From: an uncultured Clostridia bacterium
GTDB taxonomy: Bacteria > Bacillota > Clostridia > Oscillospirales > Ruminococcaceae
Reading direction: 5' to 3'
Assembly: GCA_948465665.1 (NCBI GenBank)
Contig: CAOJXI010000004.1
Location: 1 to 32,935, forward strand
Length of the DNA stretch: 32,935 nucleotides
In this document: one piece after another, positions 1 to 7,252 of the stretch
Position numbering within the stretch: the stretch's first letter is position 1
Layout: every line of letters begins with the position of its first letter
Notes under the pieces: model-generated
Told to the model about the DNA's origin: nothing
What the model saw: the letters and a program-made list of their open reading frames with translations, nothing else
Database searches by the model: none
Made by a program: the position numbers and the translations under genes

Positions 1-91
1 TTCTCTTGCAGCCATCCAGCAAACCAACGGTTTGCGATGATGGCGTACCGAAAGCAGCAAACCCTAAAATTTTTCGTCGAACTCACGTTAT
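1..91 (-). repeat. Dispersed structured repeat, copy A (partial, cut by window edge)
   Basis: Read on the minus strand, this stretch starts with ATAACGTGAGTTCGA (positions 91 to 77) and continues into the hairpin GCAAACC-GTT-GGTTTGC, flanked by GCCATC/GATGGC, ending in CTGCAAGAGAA at the window edge. The same start occurs in copy B, and the same hairpin in copies C and D. Only the 5' third of the element is present. It lies just upstream of the glycosylase gene and points away from it. Confidence 0.85.
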
Positions 92-124
92 GATAAAACC
101 AAAAGAATGGGGGGAGGAGTATCC

Positions 125-994
125 ATGTTACAAACAATTTCAAAGCCGACGGAGCTGGTTCTGCCTGATACAGAAAGGCTATCCCTTGCCCAAACCCTGG
201 ACTGCGGGCAGAGCTTTCGCTGGACTTTTCAGAATGATGGTACATGGATTGGGGTTGTCGGGAAACGCGTGCTTTGGGTTAAAGAGGAAAAGGGCAAGCT
301 TTTAGCAGGATGCCTGTCCAGAGCGGAAACAGATGGAGAAATGGAACCTTTTTTAAGGGAATACTTTGATTTGGATACAGACTATCAGAAAATCCAAAGA
401 CTATGTGGAAGCAATCCGGTATTAAAAGAAGCGGCGGCATTTGCAGGGGGAATCCATATCCTGCGGCAGGAGCCTTGGGAAGCCTTGTGTACCTTTATTT
501 TGAGCCAAAATAATAATATCAAACGTATTACAGGGCTGGTTGAACGCCTTTGCGAAAATTTTGGGGAACCTATTTTGACCATAGATGGAAGGAAATATTT
601 TTCGTTTCCAACTGCGGAAGTCCTTGCATCCCAAACTGAGGAAGGGCTTGCCCCTGTGCGGTGCGGATTCCGAGCGAAATATGTTTTAGACGCGGCGAAA
701 AAGGTTTCTTCCGGCAAAATTGATTTGGATGCCCTGCGGGAAATCCCCACACAGGAAGCAATGGATATTTTGATGGGAATTAAAGGGGTTGGCCCTAAAG
801 TGGCACAATGCGCGCTGCTTTTTGGGATGCACAAATTGGACTGCCTTCCAAGGGATGTTTGGATTGGCAGGGCAATGGACAGGCTTTTCCCGGAGGGGTT
901 CCCCCAGGAGGTTCTGCCAATTGCCGGCGTGGCGCAGCAGTATTTGTTCCATTATGTCAGATGCTATCCTGAAATTTTGGAGGATGAAAAATAA
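125..994 (+). CDS. ogg: 8-oxoguanine DNA glycosylase/AP lyase (OGG1-type, HhH-GPD)
   Basis: This is a base-excision repair enzyme that removes 8-oxoguanine opposite cytosine and cleaves the abasic site. The 289-residue protein has an N-terminal OGG-like domain (LDCGQSFRW near residue 30), then the helix-hairpin-helix/GPD core with GIKGVGPKVAQC. Lys225 in that motif matches the Schiff-base lysine of OGG1, and Asp244 in LPRDVWI matches its catalytic aspartate. The 19-residue spacing between them equals that of human OGG1. The ATG at 125 is preferred over the in-frame ATG at 107 because the Shine-Dalgarno run GGGGGGAGGAG lies between the two. The HipA-like gene follows at once, so the two are probably co-transcribed. 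Confidence 0.93.
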   Translation: MLQTISKPTELVLPDTERLSLAQTLDCGQSFRWTFQNDGTWIGVVGKRVLWVKEEKGKLLAGCLSRAETDGEMEPFLREYFDLDTDYQKIQRLCGSNPVLKEAAAFAGGIHILRQEPWEALCTFILSQNNNIKRITGLVERLCENFGEPILTIDGRKYFSFPTAEVLASQTEEGLAPVRCGFRAKYVLDAAKKVSSGKIDLDALREIPTQEAMDILMGIKGVGPKVAQCALLFGMHKLDCLPRDVWIGRAMDRLFPEGFPQEVLPIAGVAQQYLFHYVRCYPEILEDEK

Positions 995-995
995 G

Positions 996-2111
996 ATGTA
1001 CACGCTGATGAATAAAAATGTCCCCCTGATTGACTTTCACTGGGAAGAATCAAAACTGCGGGGCTGGTATACAGCAGAAGATAAAATTTATCAAAAACCG
1101 TGGTTTATCCATGATTTGAATATTTGGATAGAAAACAGAAGCATTACAAAACATCGGGAGCATATGTCCAAACTTTTGAAGGATTTGGGGCTGAAGAATA
1201 CAAAAAGCATTATTGATTTTTCAAAGGGCTTAGCCCTTACAGATACTTTATGGATAAATGTGGATGATAAATATACCTGGGAGAAAGTAAACCTGTTTGA
1301 CAATGAATTTGACCAGGTAATTGAAAAGATTGCCTTTGACGGGGGGATGTACGGGGCGCATTTTTCCACAACATCGCCGGAATTCGGAACAGATGGAAGT
1401 TTTGCCAAGTGCTGGCACAGGGAAGCAGATGGAACGATTTATCTTTATAAGCAGGGCTCATCCGGCGCAGCAAATACGGGAAAAGAGGTTTACAGTGAAA
1501 TGTATGCCTCCCAGATACTGGATAACTTAGGATACCCCCATGTAAAATATGATATCATCCAATATAGGGGATGCCTGGTCTCCCGCTGTCCCCTGTTTAC
1601 CAGCCAGAAAGAAATGCTGCTTCCAAGTACAGTTTTATTGGAGCCTGGGAAAGTTTCCTTTGGGGGGCTTCTTGAACGCTGCCGGGATTTGGGGATATTG
1701 CCGCAGTTAGCGGAGTATATGATTTTAGACGCCATTATATTGAACACCGACAGGCATTTGGGAAATATAGGGATATTATGCGATGCGGATACCTTTGAAA
1801 TCAAAGGGCTGTCTCCTATCTATGATAATGGCGTTTCCCTGTGCTGTTATTATTATACAGACCCCCGCTATCCCAAAGCCGAAACCAGGACGCTGCTGGA
1901 ATACGCTGAATCCCGGATTCCCAGCCTTTATAATGATTTTATTGAAGGGGCTGTGCGGGCAGCCAGCAGGAAACAAATAGAGCATTTATCAGTTTTATCA
2001 AATTTTAAGTTTGACTTTTCAGGAATGTACCAACTGCCGTTGGAACGGGTGCATATGCTGGAGGATTTGGTGAAACAGCAGGTTTCTAAATTGCAGAAAT
2101 ATGTATACTGA
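996..2111 (+). CDS. HipA-like kinase-fold protein
   Basis: The C-terminal two thirds match the HipA-C kinase fold. YLYKQGSSG holds a candidate nucleotide-binding lysine (Lys152). NTDRHLGN is the catalytic loop (Asp252), followed by PIYDNG in place of a DFG motif. HipA proteins are Ser/Thr kinases, and the E. coli one phosphorylates GltX and causes persistence. No HipB-type antitoxin lies beside it, and the N-terminal 100 residues are not the usual HipA N-domain, so substrate and role are unknown. The start is uncertain: ATG 996 lies about 13 bases after GGAGG, ATG 984 sits directly on that GGAGG, and 1008 is a third option. The gene begins at the stop of the glycosylase gene, which suggests translational coupling. 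Confidence 0.72.
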   Translation: MYTLMNKNVPLIDFHWEESKLRGWYTAEDKIYQKPWFIHDLNIWIENRSITKHREHMSKLLKDLGLKNTKSIIDFSKGLALTDTLWINVDDKYTWEKVNLFDNEFDQVIEKIAFDGGMYGAHFSTTSPEFGTDGSFAKCWHREADGTIYLYKQGSSGAANTGKEVYSEMYASQILDNLGYPHVKYDIIQYRGCLVSRCPLFTSQKEMLLPSTVLLEPGKVSFGGLLERCRDLGILPQLAEYMILDAIILNTDRHLGNIGILCDADTFEIKGLSPIYDNGVSLCCYYYTDPRYPKAETRTLLEYAESRIPSLYNDFIEGAVRAASRKQIEHLSVLSNFKFDFSGMYQLPLERVHMLEDLVKQQVSKLQKYVY

Positions 2112-2127
2112 AAAGGGGGATTAAATC

Positions 2128-3480
2128 GTGAAAGTGGAGCAGTTTGTAAAATTGGCAGCGGTTACAATAACAGCGGCGGTATTGGGAGGATGTACAGCCC
2201 CGCAGACTCCTGGGCCGAAAGCAGATGAACCCCCGACAGTGCTGGGAGAATTTGCCAAACTGGATGAAGAAAAAGGAAACTGGATGAGCCTTACACCAGA
2301 ACAGAGGATGGAGGATTTTGATTACCTTTATCAAACATTGACAGAGAATTTTCCCTACATCCACGTGATAAAGCGGATGATAGGAAAGGACATAAACGAA
2401 TTGTACCAGCAATACCGTTCCAAAGAGGAATACTTTGAGACAGACGCGAAATTTTTCGCCATGCTGGAACAGTTTACCAGGGAAACGGAAGGGCTGGGGC
2501 ATTTTAATATGCTTTCCCCTTTTGAATACGCAGATTATGCAGAAATGTATTCCCAAAAGCCGATCTTTAAGAAAAATCCTGACAATTTAAAACGTTGGAG
2601 CCAAAATTCAGAAGTCCTGCACAACGAAACTACTGTTACCAGTTATACCAAAATGGCAGAGGTCTTTTATCCAGTCTATGATGAAGTCATGGAATATTAC
2701 GAAAATTTAGAAAAAGAATCTGTATCATCAGGGCTCCCCCAAAACCAAGATGTGGCAGCAGGGACTTCCAATGTAGAAACAAAAATCCTGGAACAAGGTA
2801 AAATTGCATATATTGCAGTCAATTCCCTTGCAACAGAGTGCTATGAGCGGGACAAAGAAATTCTGTTTAATTTTTATAAGCAAATTAAAGACTACCCTCA
2901 TGTTATTTTTGATTTTACCCAAAACGGCGGCGGCAACACCTCCTATTTCAACGATTTGATTGTTGCCCCCAATATTGATGAAGTCCTTGCAGTGGATGTG
3001 TATTGGTTTATGAAGGATGGGGATTATAACAAGAAGTTCGTTTTGCCTTCCATGTACCGCCCTATCTCTGAAGCGCCAAGCCTTCCCCAAATGAATCCAG
3101 AGGATTTTGCAGATTTTGGATTGTTTCGAGAGGTTACGCATCGGGTAACTCCATTATCTTGGGAGAAGGAGCTTCAGGGAAAGTTATGGATATTGGTCAG
3201 CAAACGGGTTTTTTCATCTTCTGAGTATGCAGCGATGTTCTCAAAGGCAACCGGATTCGCTGCGTTGGTAGGAACATCTACCGGAGGGGATGGAATTGGC
3301 CCTGACCCACTTATTGCTGCATTGCCAAACAGCGGCTTCCTTTTTAGATATTCATCGGTTTATGGGACTACCCCTGATGGAACCAGCAGCCAGGAATTTG
3401 GGACGGAACCGGATATCGTCTCGCCAGAGGGGGAAACACCTCTGGAAACCTGCCTGAAAGCAATAGCAGAATTGGGATAA
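2128..3480 (+). CDS. S41-family (C-terminal-processing-like) lipoprotein, copy 1
   Basis: The N terminus is a lipoprotein signal with lipobox LGGC (Cys22), so the mature protein should be anchored outside the membrane. The C-terminal half resembles S41 peptidases: VIFDFTQNGGG near residue 270, the serine cluster FSSSEYAAMF (Ser363-365, Glu366), GTSTGGDGIG, and a final FGTEPDIVSP. The classical S41 lysine (the GKG after the serine) is replaced by GGDG, so either another residue serves or the protein does not cleave peptides. Translation starts at GTG 2128, eight bases after AAAAGGGGG. The gene directly follows the HipA-like gene, ends at a strong terminator and is paralogous to the next gene. 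Confidence 0.8.
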   Translation: MKVEQFVKLAAVTITAAVLGGCTAPQTPGPKADEPPTVLGEFAKLDEEKGNWMSLTPEQRMEDFDYLYQTLTENFPYIHVIKRMIGKDINELYQQYRSKEEYFETDAKFFAMLEQFTRETEGLGHFNMLSPFEYADYAEMYSQKPIFKKNPDNLKRWSQNSEVLHNETTVTSYTKMAEVFYPVYDEVMEYYENLEKESVSSGLPQNQDVAAGTSNVETKILEQGKIAYIAVNSLATECYERDKEILFNFYKQIKDYPHVIFDFTQNGGGNTSYFNDLIVAPNIDEVLAVDVYWFMKDGDYNKKFVLPSMYRPISEAPSLPQMNPEDFADFGLFREVTHRVTPLSWEKELQGKLWILVSKRVFSSSEYAAMFSKATGFAALVGTSTGGDGIGPDPLIAALPNSGFLFRYSSVYGTTPDGTSSQEFGTEPDIVSPEGETPLETCLKAIAELG

Positions 3481-3508
3481 GGGTTTTACATTTTTAAGGA
3501 AAATCGCA

Positions 3509-3556
3509 GGTATATCCAAGAGCCTGAACAGTCTCTTGGATATACCTATATTTTTT
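3509..3556 (+). terminator. Rho-independent terminator after S41 copy 1
   Basis: A perfect 14-bp stem (3509-3522 with 3533-3546) closes a 10-base loop and is followed by TATATTTTTT. It ends the ogg/hipA-like/S41 transcription unit and separates it from the second S41 gene, which has its own promoter. Confidence 0.9.
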
Positions 3557-3635
3557 GAAGTAATCGGCATAGGTCAACTGTTATATAAGTATAAGGCGGA
3601 AAAATTTTCAGACTATTCAAACCGTCTTAACAATA

Positions 3636-3675
3636 AACTATTATAATAGTTCAAAATAAACTATTGGAATAGTTT
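3636..3675 (+). promoter_or_regulatory. Double palindromic operator over a -10 box
   Basis: Two palindromes lie in tandem: AACTATTATAATAGTT (3636-3651, perfect) and AAACTATTGGAATAGTTT (3658-3675, 8-bp arms). Their centres are 23 bp apart, about two helical turns. The first contains a TATAAT hexamer (3642-3647), a likely -10 box, although the -35 region is weak. The layout suggests a dimeric repressor, MarR-like in symmetry, binding twice and blocking the promoter of S41 copy 2. The regulator is not identifiable in this window. Confidence 0.7.
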
Positions 3676-3693
3676 AGAAAAGAGGAATACAAC

Positions 3694-5043
3694 ATGATAA
3701 AAGAACGGTTTGTAAAATTAGCGGCAGTTTCAGCATTAGCGGTATTTCTGGGAGGGTGTGCAGCCCCGCAGCCATCGGGGCAGGCGCCCAGCGAAGAACC
3801 AACTGTTTTAGGGGAGTTTGTGAAGCTTGACAGCCAAGAGGGGAACTGGCTGGACATTACACGGGAGCAAAGGTTAGAGGATTTCGCTTATCTCTATCAA
3901 ACCCTGAAGGAAAATTACCCATACTTCCATGTTGTCCAGCGGATGACAGGAAAGGATATGGAAAAGCTTTATCAGGAATATCAGGAAAAGGTAAGAACCT
4001 GCGATACCGACGCAAAATTCTTTGTAATCCTTGACCAGTTTACCAGAGCAGCAGAAATGATCGGCCATTTAAGCACCATATCGCCGCTGGATTACCCATG
4101 GCTTAAAGAGGCATATTCGGAACCTTCAGGGGATGGCTATGAAGATGGGTCACGCATGAAACGCATTGGAGAGGCGTATACCAATGAACGGACAGCCTTC
4201 TGTTATGAAAAAATGGACGAAGTATTCTGGCCGGTATTTGATGAAGTTATGGAATATTACGACAGTTTAGAGGAAGACAGTTCCCAGCCGGAAAGCGTCC
4301 CCGAAAACCGGGACGACCCCCAGGAACCCAGCAATGTGGAAACTCAAATATTGGAGCCGGGAAAAACCGCCTATATCAAAATCAATTCCTTTGATATGGC
4401 GGGCTATGAGCAGGATAAAAAGGTATTGTTTGATTTTTATGGGCAGGTAAAGGATTATCCCCATGTTATATTTGACCTCAGCGAAAACGGGGGCGGCGGG
4501 ATGTCCTATTTTGATGATTTAATCGCTGCGCCGAATATTGACAAAACGCTTTCCACAGATGTATATATGTTTATGAAAGCTGGGGATTATAATGGGAAAT
4601 TTATAGATTTTTCAGAATTCCAGCCAATCAGCGAAGCCCCTTCCCTTCCCCGCATGAACCAGGAGGATTTTGCAGGTTTTGATTTGTATATGCCGCTAAC
4701 TTATCAGGTTGAGCCGCTGTCAAGTGAAAAAATGCTGAATGGGAAGCTGTGGATGCTGGTCAGCGAAAATGTATTTTCCTCGTCAGAATACGCGGCGATG
4801 TTTACCAAGGCGACAGGGTTTGCAGAGCTGGTGGGAACCACTACCAGCGGGGATGGGATTGGGATTGACCCGAACCCCATTGTACTGCCTCACAGCGGGT
4901 TTTTAGTGCGGTACAGCCCGATTTATGGCGTGACCCCGGACGGGGCCAGCAGCCAGGAATTTGGGACGGAACCGGATATCATTTCGCCGAAAGGGGAATC
5001 GGCTTTGGATACCTGTTTGAAAGAAATTGAGAAGATGGGGTAA
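3694..5043 (+). CDS. S41-family lipoprotein, copy 2 (tandem paralogue)
   Basis: This 449-residue protein is a close paralogue of the preceding gene along its whole length. It has a lipobox at LGGC (Cys22), the same VIFDLSENGGGG, FSSSEYAAMF and GDGIGIDPN motifs, and the same C-terminal SSQEFGTEPDI. It also has GGDG-type residues where S41 enzymes normally carry the catalytic lysine (here TTSGDG). The linker before the catalytic half is acidic and divergent between the copies. The ATG at 3694 follows AAGAGGA. Unlike copy 1 it is controlled separately, through the palindromic operator just upstream. It could be a surface protease or a binding protein on an S41 scaffold. Confidence 0.8.
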   Translation: MIKERFVKLAAVSALAVFLGGCAAPQPSGQAPSEEPTVLGEFVKLDSQEGNWLDITREQRLEDFAYLYQTLKENYPYFHVVQRMTGKDMEKLYQEYQEKVRTCDTDAKFFVILDQFTRAAEMIGHLSTISPLDYPWLKEAYSEPSGDGYEDGSRMKRIGEAYTNERTAFCYEKMDEVFWPVFDEVMEYYDSLEEDSSQPESVPENRDDPQEPSNVETQILEPGKTAYIKINSFDMAGYEQDKKVLFDFYGQVKDYPHVIFDLSENGGGGMSYFDDLIAAPNIDKTLSTDVYMFMKAGDYNGKFIDFSEFQPISEAPSLPRMNQEDFAGFDLYMPLTYQVEPLSSEKMLNGKLWMLVSENVFSSSEYAAMFTKATGFAELVGTTTSGDGIGIDPNPIVLPHSGFLVRYSPIYGVTPDGASSQEFGTEPDIISPKGESALDTCLKEIEKMG

Positions 5044-5072
5044 ATCATTATTCACATATTGAGAATATACGA

Positions 5073-5101
5073 TTGCTTTTTTCATGGTATTGAGGTATAA
5101 T
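5073..5101 (+). promoter_or_regulatory. Sigma-A-type promoter for the Panacea-mgtC unit
   Basis: TTGCTT (5073-5078) and TATAAT (5096-5101) are separated by 17 bases. Transcription would begin about 35 bases before the Panacea-domain gene. Confidence 0.65.
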
Positions 5102-5142
5102 TTTTATAGACGGGTATCATAAAACCAGGAAGAGGCGGTGTT

Positions 5143-5652
5143 ATGGCAAAGGTTTTTGATGTTGCGAGGTATATTCTGAACCATGCCGGCGAAATGACCA
5201 CAATGAAACTGGAAAAACTGGTTTATTATTGCCAAGCGTGGTCGCTGGCATGGGATGGCGTTCCCCTGTTTGAAGAAGATTTCCAAGCATGGGCGAACGG
5301 CCCGGTTTGCCCGGAACTGTTTGCAACGCATAAGGGATGCTTCTGGCTTGGCGAGGATTACTATAATAATTATGAACCGTATCAATTTACGCCATCCCAA
5401 ATGGAGACTATGGATGCAGTTCTGGAAGGATATGGGGACAAAGAACCGCAATGGCTGAGTGAACTGACACATAAAGAGCGTCCATGGCGTGAAACCCGCA
5501 GGGGGATAAAGCCAGGTGAATTCTGTGATTTGGTTATTTCCAAAGACCTGATGCAGGAATATTATGGGGACTTGGAAAATGCCGAAGAAAGCAGGCTGGC
5601 AGGGGGAGCAGAGGAATGTTTTTCGCTGATTTGTCAGAATGGACAGGGATAA
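5143..5652 (+). CDS. Panacea-domain protein (DUF4065, SocA/GepA-like)
   Basis: The 169-residue protein begins with the typical Panacea pattern: VARYILNHAG, then MKLEKLVYYCQAWSLAW and EDFQAWANGPVCPEL (residues 5-65). Panacea domains occur in phage-encoded proteins and as antitoxins of many type II toxin-antitoxin pairs, and also in SocA, the adaptor that delivers SocB to ClpXP. No toxin is recognisable next to it. The stop overlaps the start of the MgtC-like gene by 37 bases, so the two are probably translated together. It may be a solitary antitoxin or a degradation adaptor. The start is supported by AGAGGCGG upstream. Confidence 0.82.
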   Translation: MAKVFDVARYILNHAGEMTTMKLEKLVYYCQAWSLAWDGVPLFEEDFQAWANGPVCPELFATHKGCFWLGEDYYNNYEPYQFTPSQMETMDAVLEGYGDKEPQWLSELTHKERPWRETRRGIKPGEFCDLVISKDLMQEYYGDLENAEESRLAGGAEECFSLICQNGQG

Positions 5653-6296
5653 ATGTCATTCTCAGGATGATCGCTGCTTTTGTATTAGGCGCGTTAATCG
5701 GCATAGACCGCGGGGCAAAGAGGAGGGGCGGCGGTGCCAGAACCGACGCGGCAGTCTGTCTTGGGGCTGCCATGGTGGTAATGACCGGGCAGTATATGGA
5801 AATGCGTTACCAGGGTACAACAGATGTGGCAAGGATGGCTTCGCAGGTGGTAAGCGGCGTGGGCTTTCTGGGAGCGGGTTCTATTATTGTTTCCCGGCAT
5901 CAGGTAAAGGGGCTTACATCGGCGGCGGGAATATGGGTTTGTGCCTGTATTGGGCTGGCGGTAGGAATCGGATTTGTAGACGGCGCGGTTTTAGCAACGC
6001 TTATCCTGCTGGGCGGGCTTCATGTCCTTCCAATGATAGAGACAAAGGTATATAAACATTCCAGATATATGGTTCTCCAAATAGAGGCGGCGGAAGGCGG
6101 AACTTCCATAGAGCTTATGCGGAAGCTTAGGTCGGATGGGTGTATTGTGGATTTATTTGAGGTGGACAGGGCGGGAACAGATACAAAATGCTTTCTGATT
6201 ACGCTTACAGTCTGTATTCCCCGCAGGCTCAACCGGGAACAGTATTTGGAAAGCCTGATGGAAATCGGAGGGGTTCTTTCAGTTGATCATATATGA
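5616..6296 (+). CDS. MgtC/SapB-family membrane protein
   Basis: The N-terminal half is the MgtC core with several hydrophobic segments: ILRMIAAFVLGALIGIDRG, a conserved arginine-rich GARTDAAVCLGAAM, and VSGVGFLGAGSIIV followed by GLTSAAGIWV. A soluble C-terminal domain (about residues 140-226) resembles the ACT-like tail of longer family members. MgtC proteins act in magnesium-limited growth and inhibit F-type ATP synthase in Salmonella; Bacillus YhiD/SapB relatives are less understood. The ATG at 5616 follows AGGGGGAGCAGAGGA inside the end of the preceding gene. Confidence 0.9.
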   Translation: MFFADLSEWTGINVILRMIAAFVLGALIGIDRGAKRRGGGARTDAAVCLGAAMVVMTGQYMEMRYQGTTDVARMASQVVSGVGFLGAGSIIVSRHQVKGLTSAAGIWVCACIGLAVGIGFVDGAVLATLILLGGLHVLPMIETKVYKHSRYMVLQIEAAEGGTSIELMRKLRSDGCIVDLFEVDRAGTDTKCFLITLTVCIPRRLNREQYLESLMEIGGVLSVDHI

Positions 6297-6326
6297 AGAT
6301 AGAAAATTTTTATTTAGGGGAGCGGG

Positions 6327-6355
6327 TTGCAAGTTTTGTGATTTTGTTATAAAAT
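6327..6355 (+). promoter_or_regulatory. Promoter of the small protein/GNAT pair
   Basis: TTGCAA (6327-6332) and TAAAAT (6350-6355) are 17 bases apart, about 30 bases upstream of the small gene's ATG. Confidence 0.55.
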
Positions 6356-6387
6356 AATAATGATAAAGTATATTGGAGGTGTTAAAG

Positions 6388-6585
6388 ATGGCTACCTCAA
6401 GTATTCAGAAAACATTTATTGTTTCAGGGCAGGAGCAAGTTGAGAAATTTGCGGATGCCATTGAAAAATCCTATCAGGAATCTTTAACAAATCTTGAAAG
6501 AGAACCCGTTAAATATAAAGAACTGCATGGGCCAGAAGAAATAACACAATTTATGGAAAGATGGAAAAAAGCACATGAATCATGA
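6388..6585 (+). CDS. Small antitoxin-like protein of a GNAT pair
   Basis: This 65-residue protein starts MATSSIQKTFIVSG and is charged and probably helical, with no family recognised with certainty. The ATG at 6388 sits seven bases after TTGGAGGTG. A TTG at 6373 is in frame but lies on that ribosome site. The next gene, encoding an acetyltransferase fold, overlaps its end by 11 bases (6575-6585). A small first gene overlapping a GNAT gene resembles the GNAT-type toxin-antitoxin layout (for example TacA-TacT), but the protein is not an obvious RHH/DUF1778 antitoxin. An antitoxin role is inferred from position only. Confidence 0.6.
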   Translation: MATSSIQKTFIVSGQEQVEKFADAIEKSYQESLTNLEREPVKYKELHGPEEITQFMERWKKAHES

Positions 6586-7176
6586 ATTTTCCGTTATAAA
6601 CATTCGGGAATATCTTGATCTGGGATTAGAAGGAGAGAATCTGCTAAACCAGGTTCTCTCTACTTTTTCATGTGAAAAAACCGCGATGTAGAACGTTTTT
6701 TGTTGAACCAGGCAACCCTGTTTACAAAGAAAAATCAATCTGTTACATATCTCGTAATATCTACAAAGGAAAGTATTTTGGTTGGTTATTTTACCATTAC
6801 AATCAAAACAATTTTGATTGATGCCACTTCATTCAGTAATACGGTTAAACGGAAAATAGCAAGAGTAGGCGAACAAAATGAGCATAACGGGAATTATACC
6901 CTGTCGGCCTATTTAATTGCCCAGCTAGGAAAAAAATACACTGACAATGCAAATAAAAGAATAACAGGCAACCAACTTTTAACCCTTGCTCTGGAAAAAA
7001 TAAAAGAACTTCAATATATGGCGGGCGGAATGGTTGCATTTTTAGAGGCTGAGGAAAATACAAAATTAATGCGTTTTTATGAATCTGAGAATGGTTTCAT
7101 ACGTTTTAATACCAGATTAACAAAATCAGATGTGGAAAAGAACCATCTTCTTGTTCAATTATTAAAAGTAATATAG
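6575..7176 (+). pseudogene. GNAT acetyltransferase-like gene with a -1 frameshift at an A6 run
   Basis: From ATG 6575 the frame runs 38 codons (MNHEFSVINIREYLDLG...) and stops at 6690. If one A is added to the A6 run at 6675-6680, the frame reads on through CEKNRDVERFLLNQATLF into the long frame ending at 7176, giving about 200 residues without a stop. The downstream part has GNAT character: a YLVIS/VGYFTIT beta pair, ITGNQLLTLALEKI in the acetyl-CoA loop region, and RFYESENGF near the end. The break may be a disabling mutation, a slippery phase-variable run, a programmed frameshift or a sequencing error. The partner gene overlaps its start. The region is AT-rich compared with its neighbours, which suggests transfer. 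Confidence 0.75.
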
Positions 7177-7208
7177 ACTCATCTTCTTAAAATATATTAG
7201 GTAAATAA

Positions 7209-7250
7209 AACCCAGCAATGCCTATTGTACAGCATTGCTGGGTTAATTTT
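7209..7250 (+). terminator. Bidirectional terminator between convergent genes
   Basis: A perfect 13-bp stem (AACCCAGCAATGC at 7209-7221 with 7232-7244) is followed by AATTTTAATT on the plus strand and preceded by A-rich sequence that gives a weak U tract on the minus strand. It lies between the GNAT gene and the convergent fusion gene. Confidence 0.8.
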
Positions 7251-7252
7251 AA

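Noticed and set aside
3519-3536. AGAGCCTGAACAGTCTCT in the terminator resembles the MITE ends
   Set aside because: It is fully explained as the loop and inner stem of the terminator; the outer TTA duplication is missing.
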